From Nymphaea colorata (taxonomy: Eukaryota > Streptophyta > Magnoliopsida > Nymphaeales > Nymphaeaceae), in assembly GCF_008831285.2 (NCBI RefSeq), contig NC_045138.2:42587115-42651114 (forward strand): a stretch of DNA of 64,000 bases, read 5' to 3'. The notes beneath the pieces are model-generated. The model saw nothing but the letters and a program-made list of their open reading frames with translations, was not told the DNA's origin and searched no databases. A program made the position numbers and the translations under genes. How positions within the stretch are numbered: the stretch's first letter is position 1; every line of letters starts with the position of its first letter. Shown piece by piece: positions 23,901 through 35,900 of this stretch.

Positions 23901-26900
23901 GTCTGGACCCGATCCAGTGTGTCCTGGTTTGGGCATACTTATACCATTGTAAATCCTAATCTTGAGTGTTAAAGAAGAATTAAGAGAGAGAGTGTCTGGC
24001 GGCTAGTGGGCACCGACCTCCTCACCCATGGTTTTTTCTCCCTCTTGTTGAGGGTTTTCCACGTTACATCAGTTGTTCTTTACGCTTTTACTATTTCAAC
24101 ATGGTATCAGAGCCAAATAGTTTTTAAGATCACTGTTCAGATTTGACGAAGAACCATCGACTCTATTTGGTGAGTGTTTTTTCGGTCCCCGTGAAGTTCT
24201 AGTGGACCCTGACGGAACTTGCTGTGCCCGGCCCGACGGTGCATCTTTCGCGAGCTTTGCCTGAGACTGCTGCTCGCTTTCTCTGCTGTCGTCAACACTC
24301 GGTGGAGTCTACGGTGGTGTCTCCTTCGCCCGACGTCGCCTCTGCCAGTTCCTTCGCCCGCCACTCCGTGCTCCATTGCTGTCGCCCGAGGCTCCCTGGC
24401 TGTTTGCCTTCGTCTGGAGGAACTCATTTGTCATGGAGTTTTTCTGTTACTGCTTGATTCTGTTCAACGCCCGACGCACCCGACGCTCTGTCCGATATCA
24501 ACGCCCAAGCCCAGCGTCGCCCGACGGGTCCCCTTGCACCGTGAAGCTCCGGCATCACCCTCTGCATCGTCCGACAACCTGGTTCTGCCCTGTTTTTGCG
24601 GTCGTGTATCCGCTGCATCGCCCGCTGCCTTCAGCACCCGCTGCCTTCATCGCCAGATCGCCTGCTGCTTTCATCGCCAGACCTTGGCGACGCTTGCAGT
24701 AGTTGTCTGCCGCTGCCTTCTCTATCTATCCGCCTGGTGCTCCTGCCACTCTCCTGCTGCTGCTCTGATGTCGCCTGGGTCCAGCCTGCCGTCGGTACTT
24801 CTTGCTGCCGCCGGTGCCCGTCCTACAGCCTGGTTGTGATCATGGCAGCGTCTTCCTCTTCAACCGTCAACTCGGATCAAACTGAAATCGGGACTTATAG
24901 AACTGAGAATGTTCCGGTTCAGGTCACTACCATTCGCCTTCCCAAGGAAAACTATCTTAAGTGGTCTGCCACCATCACTATGGGTATAGCTGGTCGAGGC
25001 CGTATTGCCTATGTGAATGGGAGTAAGGGTGAACCTCTTGCAAATAGTATGGCTTGGGATACTTGGTTTCTTGAGGACAACCAAGTAAAAACTTGGATTG
25101 TTAATTCAGTATCCTCGGATATTCAACCTCTCATTCTTCGTAAGAAGACTGCGAGAGATATGTGGATTATTTTGGAACAGATGTATGGTCAAAAGAAGAG
25201 AAAAGTTCGTGTGTATCAACTAATGAAGGAATTGTATGCTCTTCGACAAGGGGATCTCTCTGTCGCGGATTTCTACGCCGCATTAAAATCTAAGTGGGAG
25301 GATCTTGACTACCATTTTGATGATGCCTGGAGTAGTCCTCAAGACCAGATGCATTATATGGCGAAAGAGTGGGAGAATAGGATATTCCTTTTCTTAGCCG
25401 GACTGAACGATGAATTCAAAAAAATAAGGAGTCAGATTCTTAATTCTGAAGAATCATTCAGTATTGAAGATGTTTATTCCCGTGTTGAAGTTGAAGAGCA
25501 AAGGCGACTGGTCATAAATGGGAGAAAGGGGGATCACGTCTCACAATGAACGGTTAGCCTTCATTAGCCGTGCCTCTATGGGAACTGGCTGTTCCCCCCG
25601 TAAATGTACTTACTGCAAAAAACTAGGTCACACTATGGAGTTTTATTGGGACCTGCATCCAGAGAAGAAGAATAGTAGGGGGAGGTCTTTTGGTGGGAAG
25701 AAGCCTATTTCGAATGCACTGAACCCTAGTGATAGTAAAGTTTCTATTTCTGCGGAACAGATTCGTGAGCTGCGAGCATATTTGAGCCAGATTGATGTTG
25801 GTCAGGCAGACACGTCAAATGAGGTGAAAGTCAATCAGGCACTGGCCGTTTCGGGTGAAAAAAGTACTTCTTGTATGGGTCAGTTGATTGTTGATAGCGG
25901 TGCCACTCATCACATGACTGACAACCCCAAACTCTTTCATGACTACAAGCTTTCCTCGGGAAAGGAACGGGTATCCATTGCAGATGGCTCCTTTACCTCA
26001 GTGGCAGGAAAATGGAGTCTTTCCTTGTTGAACAAGTTTTTAGTGCATGGAGCCTTGCATGTTCCCCATCTTCCGTTAAATCTTTTGTCTGTTAGCAAGA
26101 TTACCAAGGAATTGAACTGTGAACTTATATTTTCTGAAAAATGTTGTGTTTTGCAGGACTTGGTGACAGGGAAGAAGATTGAGATTGGTTTGGTGTCTGA
26201 TGGCTTGTATCGGCTTCCTATACGCGTTGCCACAACTCTTATGCCAGCAGTTAGCAGAACAGAGAAGAAGAAGGAAGAGTGTCGTCAGTTATTTTTGTAT
26301 TGGCATGAACGCCTTGGTCATTTCCCTTTTGGGGTTTTAAAAAAATTGTTCCATGAATTATGTTTCAGTTTGAACATTTCCATGTTATCTTGTGATGTCT
26401 GTCAGTTTGCGAAACATGTTAGAGCTTTATATCCAATTTCTAATAGTCGTGCTAATAAAGCTTTCTCTTTGATTCATTCTGATGTGTGGGGGCCCTTAGG
26501 CATTCATTCTCGTAGTGATTTTCAGTATTTTACGACTTTCATAGATGACTTTTCAAGGTGTACTTTTGTTTATCTGTTGAAAGACCGTAGCGAAGTGCCT
26601 CATGTTATAGAAACCTTCATCCTCCTTATGGAAAACCAGTATGGTGGGTCTGTCAAGACATTCTGGTCCGATAATGCTCGGGAGTATATGTGTCTAACTG
26701 TCAAGGAATTCCTTCGAAAGAGAGGGATTGTTCATGAGACATCATGTAGTTATACACTCCCTCAAAATGGAGTTGTTGAGAGAAAAAACCGTCAATTACT
26801 TAATGTCACCCGAGCTTTATTGTTTCAAAGGAATCTTCCAAAACACTATTGGGGAGATGCGGTTATTACTAGTGCCTATTTGATTAATCGCATGCCTAGT

Positions 26901-29900
26901 CGGGTGCTAAATGGTCGTACTCCCTACTCCATGCTTCCAAGGAGTAGTCAACCTTTTCATCTTCCTCCTCGTGTCTTTGGATGTGTGTGTTTCATTCATA
27001 ACCACAGCCCGAATGTGAAAAAACTTGGCCCCAAATCAATTAAGGGAATATTTGTTGGGTATTCTCCTACTCAAAAGGGGTATAAATGTCAAGATCTCAC
27101 TACTGGTCGTGTTCACACTACCAGAGACGTCACCTTCTTAGAACATGTGTCTTATTTTGGTGAGAATTCTCTTTAGGGGGAGAAGTCAATGTCTAAGGAA
27201 GAGTATTCTCCAAGTCAGGAAATTTAGTTTACAGATTTTCTGGATTACAGACGCGAAGAATACTCTTCTGTTGAGGTACAGGAACAGGAAAAGGAGGGAG
27301 AGTGCCCTATGGAGACAGAAACAGAGTGCAATCGTCTGTTTGGGCAGGTGTATTCTAGGAGAAGAGTTTGTGCTGACAAGGTGATTGATGGTGAGAAGTC
27401 CACTCTGAATCCCAATCCTACTTCTTCCTTGAATGACCCAAGTCATGCTCAAAAGCAACCTATAGAGAGAGAAAGTCAGACACAAAATGAAAAGGAGGAT
27501 CTCCCCATTGCCCTGAGAAAGGGTGTCAGGTCATGTACCCAACACCCTATTGGTAACTTTGTGTCTTACTCTAGATTGAGCACTGACTACAAATGTTTTG
27601 TATCCTCCTTGTCTGTGGCTGTGATTCCCAGGAATGTTACAGAGGCTCAGGGTGACCCCAAGTGGACTCAGGCTATGTAAGAAGAGATGGAGGCCTTAGG
27701 CAGAAATCAGACATGGGAAGTGGTAGAGATTCCTGAAGCAGCTCATTTGGTTGGGTCAAAGTGGGTATACACCATTAAGTACAAACCAGATGGAAATATT
27801 GAGAGGTACAAAGCACGTCTGGTGGCCAAGGGGTTCAGTCAGAAATATGAGATCGACTACTTAGAGACGTTTGCTCCTATTGCGAAGATGAAGACTGTTA
27901 GGGTTATTATTTCTTTAGCGGTGCTGAAAGGTTGGGAGATGTGCCAACTCGGTGTTAAAAATGCATTTTTCAACGGAGATCTCGAAGAAGAAGTGTATAT
28001 GTGTATGCCCCCGGGTTTTGAGAAACCTGGAAAATGCTGTAAACTGAAGAAGGCCTTGTATGAGCTCAAACAGTCTCCCCGAGCATGGTTTGAACTTCTC
28101 AGACTTGTTATGAAGAAGCATGGCTACAAACAAGGAAATGGAGATCATACCCTGTTCGTAAAGAGGATAGAGGGTAAAGTTACTCTAGTGTTGTTTATGT
28201 TGATGACATGATTGTTACAGGTGATGATGAAAAAGAGATAGCAAGATTAAAGGGTTTACAATCTGCTGAATTTGATCTCAAGAACCTTGGCAAGTTAAAG
28301 TATTTCCTTGGTATTGAAATTGCCAGATCAGGTACAACTCTTGTGCTTAATCAAAGGAAGTATACCTTGGATCTACTAAAGGAAACAAGAAAACTGGGAT
28401 GCAGACCAGCTTCTACTCCTCTGGATGCAGGGCACAAACTCGGTACCAAGGATGGAGAACTTTTGTGTGAGGAAGCTAAAGGAAAATACCAGCATCTAGT
28501 TGGTAGATTGATATACATCACTCTGACTAGACCGGATATCACCTTTGCTGTAAATGTGATGAGCTAGTTTATGCATGCACCTATGGATGCGCACTTGAAA
28601 GCTGTAGATAGGATTCTGTGTTACTTGAAGAAGAATCTTGGCAAATGACTTCTATATGTTAAACAAAGGTCTATTGAAATTGAAGGGTATTCTGATGCAG
28701 ACTGGGCAGGTTGTGTTGACACCAGAAGATCTACTTCAGGGTACTGTGTCTACTTAGGGGGAAATCTAGTTGTTTGGAGAAGCAAGAGACAAGATGTTTG
28801 TTCCCGCTCAAGTGCAGAGGCTGAATATAGGGCAGTTGCTACTGGAGTATCAGAGTTGTTGTGGCTAAAGATCTTGCTGGATGATATTGAGATAGAGACC
28901 GAAAGGCCCATGAGAATGTATTGTGATAACAAGTCTGCGATTAACTTGGCTAACAATCCAGTGCTTCATGATCGAACAAAGCATGTTGAGATTGACCGTC
29001 ACTTCATCAGAGAAAGAATTGATGCCAGGGAGTTAACATTACCATACATGAAGTCTGAAGATCAAACTGCTGATATTCTGACTAAAGCTTTACATGTAAC
29101 TCCATTTGAGAGAAATGTATCCAAGTTGGGCATGTTTGATATGTATGCCCAACTTGAGGGGGAGTGTTGACGGATCTTGGTGTTTGGGTTCGGGTCCGGA
29201 CCCGATCCAGTGTGTCTTGGTTTGGGCATACTTATATCATTGTAAATCCTAATCTTGAGTGTTAATGAAGAATTAAGAGAGAGAGTGTCTGGCGGCTAGT
29301 GGGCACCGACCTCCTCACCCGTGGTTTTTTCTCCCTCTTGTTGAGGGTTTTCCGCATTACATCAGTTGTTCTTTACGCTTTTACTATTTCAACACTAAAC
29401 TCATTGATGATACTGTAGAAAGAAGAGAAGAAGAAAGAAGACAATCTTAACGTGGAAAACCCTCAACACGAGGAAAAAACCACGATTGAGAGGTCTGACG
29501 CCCAATAGCAGACAGACACTCTCTCACTACTAATTTCATTCACTTACAAAAAATTAGGGTTTCACGGGTTAAATATGATCATAACAGTAATACACTGGAT
29601 TAGGTCCAGATCCAAGCCCAAATAGGTGACCCAAATACACTATATGTCAACACTCCCCCTCAAGTTGGGCATACATATCAAACATGCCCAACTTGGATAC
29701 ATTTCTCTCAAACTGAGTCAAAGGTAAGGCTTTCGTCAGAACATCAGCAGTTTGGTCTTCAGACTTCATATATGGTAGAATCAATTCTCTGGCATCAATC
29801 CTCTCCTGAATGAAGTGGCGGTCAATCTCGACACGTTTCGTTCGGTCATGTAACACATGGTTGATGGCCAGATTTATCGCGGACTTATGGCTAGATTTAT

Positions 29901-32900
29901 CGCGGACTTGTTACCACAGTACATCTTCATAGGTCCTTCAATCTTTATACCAATATCAGTCAACAACACCTTCAGCCATAGTAATTCTGGCACTCCCATA
30001 GCAACAACCCTATATTCAACCCCTGCACTTGAGCGAGAACAAACATCTTGTCTCTTGCTCCTCCAAACAACAAGATTTCCCCCCAAGTAGACGCAGTACC
30101 TTGAAGTAGATCTTCTAGTATCAACACAACCTGCTCAGTCAACATCAGAATACCGTTCAATCTCAATAAGCCCTTTTTTCACATAGAGGAGCCCATTGCC
30201 TGGATTCCCTTTCAAGTAACACAAAATTCTGTCAACCGCCTTCAGGTGAACATCAGTTGGAGCATGCATGAACTGACTCATCACATTAACAGCAAAGGTA
30301 ATATCTGGTCTAGTCAGAGTTAGATAGATCAATCTTCCAACCAGACGTTGATACCTCCCCTTAGCCTCTTTACACAGAGGTTCTCCATCCCTAATACTGA
30401 TTTTGTATCCAGCATCCAGAGGAGTAGAAGCTGGTCAACACCCTAGTTTTCCTGTCTCCATCAGTAAATCCAAGGTATACTTCATTTGATTTTAACACAA
30501 GGGTCGTACCAGATCTAGCAATTTCAATACCAAGAAAATATCTTAGTTTGCCAAGATCCTTGAAATCAAATTCAGCAGCCAGTAAACCCTTTAATCTTGT
30601 TATCTCATCTTCATCATCACCTGTAACAATCATATCATCAACATAGACCAACAAAAGAGTAACTTTACCCTCCTTCCTCTTTAACAAACAGAGTATGATC
30701 TCCGTTTCCTTGATTGTAGCCATGTCGTCTCATTACAAGTCTAAGACTTTCCCAGTTTCTTATATCCTAGGAGCATACACATATATACTTCTTCTTCAAG
30801 ATCTCCGTTGAGAAAAACATTCTTAACATCAAGTTGGTACATCTTCCACTCTTTCAACACTGCTAGAAAAATAAACTCTAACATTCTTCATCTTCGCAAC
30901 AGAAGCAAACGTCTCCAAGTAGTCAATCCCATATTTCTGATTAAATCCTTTGACAACCAGGCGAGCTTTGTACCTCTCAACATTCCCATCTGGTTTCTAC
31001 TTAATAGTGTAGACCCACTTGGATCCAACTAGATCAGCTGCTTCAGGGATCTCTACCACTTCCCATGTCTGATTTCTGCTCAAGGCTTACATCTCTTCTT
31101 GCATAGCATAAGTCCACTTGGGATGACTTTGAGCCTCTGTAACAGTCTTGGGAATCATAGACAAAAAAAGAGATGATACAAAACATTTGTAATCCCTGTT
31201 CAGTCTAGAATATGACACAAAGTTACCAATAAGGTGTTGAGTACATGACCTAACACCCTTTCTCAAGGCAATGGGAAGCTCCTCATTTTCAGTTTCTGTC
31301 TGAATGTCTGTTGTGTCTTCCTCAACAGGTTTATTTTGGGCATGACTTGGGTAATCCAGGGAAGAAGTAGGATTGAGATTAGGAGTAGAGTTCTCACCAT
31401 CAGTCACCTTATCTGTACGAATTTTTCACCTCGAGTACACCTGCCCAAACAAGCGACTACATTCCTCTTCTGTCCTAGTGGAGCACCCTTCATTCCTCTC
31501 ATGTTCAAACACCTCAACGACCGGTGGACTCTCTTCTTGCTTGTACTCTAAGAAATCTGTAAATTGAATTTCCTGACTCGGAAAATACTCTTCCCTTGAC
31601 ATAGACTTCTCCCCTTGAAGAGGATTCTCACCAAAATAAGATGCATGTTTCAAGAATGTGACATCCTTGGTAATGTAAACACGACCAGTAGTAGGATCAA
31701 GACATTTATACCCCTTTTGAGTAGGAAGATACCCAACAAATATTCCCTTGATTGACCTTGGATCAAGTTTGTTAACATTAGGGCTGTGATCATGAATGAA
31801 GCAAACACACCCAAAGACATGAGGGGGAAGGTGAAAGGGTTGACGATTCCCTGGAAGCATAGAGTGGGGAGTCCACCCATTTAACACACGACTAGGCATG
31901 CGGTTAATCAAGTATGCACTAGTAAGAACAACATCCCCCCAATAATGCTTGGGAAGATTCCTTTGAAACAAGAGGGCTCTGGTGACATTAAGCAACTGAC
32001 GATTTTTCATCTCAGCGACCCCATTTTGAGGAGGGGTATAGCTACAAGAGGTCTCATGAACAATCCCCCTTTTTCGAAAGAAATCATCAACAGCTTGACA
32101 CACATACTCATGAGCATTATCAAACCAAAAGGTCTTAACAAAACCACCATATTGGTTCTCCACAAGAAGAATGAAGGTCTTTATGACATGAGGCACTTCA
32201 CTACGATCTTTCAACAGGTACACAAAAGTAATCCTTGAGTAATCATCTATAAATGTTATAAAATATTGAAAACCACAACGGGTATGAATTCTCGAAGGCC
32301 CCCACACATCGGAATGGATCAAGGAAAAAATTTCATTAGCACGACTGTTGGAAATAGGGTATGAAACCTTAACATGTTTAGCAAACTGACAAACATCACA
32401 AGATATTATAGATATGTCCAAACTAGAACATAACTTAGGAAATAACTGTTTCAAAATTCCAAAAGGGAGATGTCCAAGGCGTTCATGCCAATACAAAAAT
32501 AACTGAAGACAATCTTCTCTCTTCTTCTCGGTCCCACTAACAGCTGTCATAAGAGCATTGGCCACCCAAATGGGAAGTCGATACAAGCCTTCAGACATCA
32601 AACCAATCTCAATCTTCTTCCCTATCACCAACAAGTAAAAGCAGAGCATCAACGGCCCGGAGGCTTGTTGCAGAGAATCGATATCCCGGTGTGGAAATGG
32701 GAAGACATTACAATGGATTTTGTAGTTGGATTGCCTCACACCCGAAGACAGCATGATGCCATATGGGTGATTGTTGATCGACTGACGAAGTCCGCTCATT
32801 TTCTGTCTATTAGAATTAATCAGTCTTTGGAAAGTCTCGCAGAGTTATATATTGGCGAGATAGTGAGATTGCATGGTGTGCCAAGGTCTATCATTTCGGA

Positions 32901-35900
32901 TCGAGATCCACGTTTTACCTCTAGATTTTGAGAGCATTTGCAGAAGGCTTTGGGTACCAAGCTTAAGCTAAGCACAGCGTTCCACCCCCAAACTGATGGG
33001 CAATCGGAGAGGACCATTCAGACCTTAGAGGACATGTTGCGTGCTTGTGTCTTAGAGTGGAAAGGAGAATGGGACAAACATGTGAAACTGGCAGAATTTG
33101 CATATAATAACAGTTACCACTCTAGTATTGGGATGGCACCTTTTGAGGCTTTGTATGGAAGGCCGTGCAGATCGCCAGCTTGTTGGACCGAATTGGGTGA
33201 TGGAAAAATCGAAAACCCTTTAGTTTTGCAACACTACACCGACCAAATGCAATTGATAAGGAAAAAGTTGTTGACTGCGCAGAGTAGACAGAAAAGCTAT
33301 GCCGACATTCGTCGTAGAGAATTGACTTTTGAGGTTGGTGATCATGTGTTTTTGAAGATTTCCCCTACTAGAGGTGTCTTTCGTTTTGGGGTGAAGGGAA
33401 AGTTGAGCCCGAGGTTCGTAGGACCTTTTGAGATATTAGAGAAGATTGGCGAGGTGGCCTATAGATTGGCACTACCACCAGACTTGAGTCATGTTCATGA
33501 CGTTTTTCATGTTTCCATGCTTCGAAAGTACGTACCAGATCCGACACATGTGATTGATTTTCAAGGTATTCAGGTGCAAGATGATCTGACGATGGAAGCA
33601 AAACCTATTAAAATTGTGGATCGAAGGGAGCAAGTGCTTCGCACGAAGAGAATTCCTTTAGTGAAGGTGGAAGGGCAGTACCATGGATTGAAGGAGAGCA
33701 CATGGGAACCTGAGGAGGACATGCAGAAGAGATATCGGCACTTGTTCTTGCATTGAGGTATGATCTAATTTCGAGGACGAAATTTTTTTGTTAGGAGGGT
33801 AGGATGTAACGCGCGGCGTTTGGGTGGAGCGGGTCGGGTCAGGGTCCAGACCCGGACCCTAGCCCCACGCGAGAGGAGCCCGACGCGAGGGCCCTTCTCC
33901 CTCGCGTCTCCCTTTTCTTCCTCGTCGCCTTCTTGCTTCCGTGTCGCCCGTGTGAGACCAGGAGGAGGATGAGGGAGCAGTGGCGACGCTTGAGCCGGCG
34001 GAGGAAGGAACGGCAGCGGCGGCGGCGGCGTCGGTGTCGGCAGTTGGGTAAGCCCTCAACCTCTCCCTAACTCTTCCTTCTTCCTTCTTCTCCTCCTCCC
34101 TCTCCCACTGTCACTCGTCTCCCTCTCCCACTGTCTCTCGTCTCCCCTCTCCACCGAACGACTCCCCTCACTCTCCACCGTCTCTCTCTTCTCTCCCGTC
34201 CTCTCCCCTCACTGCCTTCTTTTCCCCTTTTGACCGAACCCTCTCCCCTATCAGTCCCCCTCCGTTTTTCCCTCTTTCTCCCTCTATTCGACCTCCCTCT
34301 CTGTCCACGCTTCACGCTCTCTCCCCATTTTCTACTCGTTTTCTATTTTCTCCAATCAAGCACTTTCTCTCACTGATTTTTTCACTATTCCATCACTGTT
34401 GGATCCGTTTTCAGCTTGGGGATTTGTCCTCCCCCTCGTAACAGCAGTTAGAGGAGGCCTTGGTAGTGGAGGCATTGGAGGATTTTAGCCGTTTGGGGAC
34501 CACTTGGGCGCGTGAGGTGGCTGCCGGGAGGATTACAGCAGTTTAGACCTTCAATCGGGGTGAGCAAGGCGAAATTGAACATATTTTATGATATATTTTT
34601 CTTTGGAACGCGTATAATTATTGTTTGAGCATGCTAGAGCTTAGAATTGATTATTTGGAACACATGTTAGTGATTTCGTTTTTGGGGAAAAGCTTGCGAT
34701 TATGTTGGGAAGCGAAGATTCATATATTGGATGATCATTTAAGCATGATAGATTAATTTTCGAAGCATTAGGGGAAACATGGTAGAGTTTGTGAGGTTGT
34801 GGAGAAGATTTAGGACCGTTTTAGTGAGCTTGTAGCACGCGTTTTTGTGAACGGGTGCATCTTGGAGTTAAATAGGGATAACGTACATAAGTTGGATGTA
34901 TCTTTGGGGTAGACGCCTTGATTTAAGAAAAAGGGAGTTTTGAGAAAGGCGTTAGTGATAGACGAATTGATGGCTTTGAGTTTTGGCATCATTTGGCACG
35001 GCTAGCAGTGGGGAGTGACCCTTTTGGAGAACTTGTGGGTTGACACTACCCGTCGACACCCTCTCGAGGCGATGACACGTGTCTCAATGATTTTGTTTTG
35101 TTTTTGTTTGAATTGTTGAGGTATGAAGTAGGAATCTTATCTTGTGTTTGTGTCTACAGGTACACCGGGTACATCCCGTCGACCTTGAGCTACCGGATTC
35201 GAAGCTCGAGGCATTTTGGAAGATTCTTGTGAACGCGCCACAGGTATAGCGACATTCCAGGCAAATCCCTGCCTGGGCAAGTGAATGAATGTGTGTTCCT
35301 AGGATCATGGGATCCTAGGATTTGTGATATGAATTAATTGAGTGTTCCGTGAATGAATATGTGTATGTATGTACATAAATTGATATATGATATGAATCTT
35401 TTTGAAAGGCTTATAGTAATTGTTTTGATAATGTTACGCATTTTCATGTGCATGTTAGAATTGATAACTGTTTAAGACAGATGAGGCGGGGTATCGAGTC
35501 GAGTGTCTCCTCGACCCCAATTGTGCATTAGAAAGCATCCTAGAATGATAACTGCATAGGACAGCTACGAGCCCACCACAGATTGAGACTACTCTCTGTG
35601 GTTTGGCTAAGTTTTCAAAGATGTGATTGTATGATGATGAATGCGAATGTTATGTTTATTGAATACCCATTGCCGCGGGCAATGATGCAAATGTTTGCAC
35701 AGTGGGTAGTTGTACCCATATTGTTATGACGGCTAGCCAAAACTGTTGTGGTTATGTGTAACCCTCGTGTGGAGGCAATTGGAGGTGTGGGTTCACTCGT
35801 GAAGTGAACCAACCTCAGGAGCTAGCCAGTTAAATGTGTTTGTGCAAGTATAAGTATAAGAATGAAAGAATAAGAGATGAGAGGCCAGTGGGATGTGACT

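Larger units (their letters stand above)
23872..29394 (+). mobile_element. Copia element C, complete but decayed
   Basis: LTRs at 23872-24101 and 29165-29394 are each 230 bp. By eye they differ at about eight positions, mostly transitions. A perfect 5-bp target duplication CTAAA flanks the element (23867-23871 and 29395-29399). The primer site TGGTATCAGAGCC begins at 24102. The coding region has at least two frameshifts and several stops, so C needs help in trans. It is inserted in element A, in the plus orientation, and is clearly older than B by LTR divergence. Confidence 0.95.
29408..32637 (-). mobile_element. Copia element D, truncated, inverted relative of C
   Basis: The minus strand carries a 3' LTR (29652-29408), RNase H, RT, integrase and a pre-integrase segment closely related to element C (shared motifs [24 protein letters not shown]). 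It is cut off at 32637, where the sequence changes abruptly to plus-strand gypsy integrase. The 5' LTR, gag and protease are missing. The five bases before the LTR end are ATTGA; the other copy is lost. D lies only eight bases beyond element C's target duplication and is in the same transcriptional sense as the host SWIB gene. Confidence 0.9.

Noticed and set aside
24219-24840. 206-codon frame upstream of element C gag
   Set aside because: It lies in the retrotransposon leader between primer site and gag start, in a different frame from gag, and lacks any domain.
31426-32799. 457-codon minus-strand open frame
   Set aside because: Its first part is antisense of gypsy integrase and the rest is copia D integrase; it is an accident of the D/E junction.
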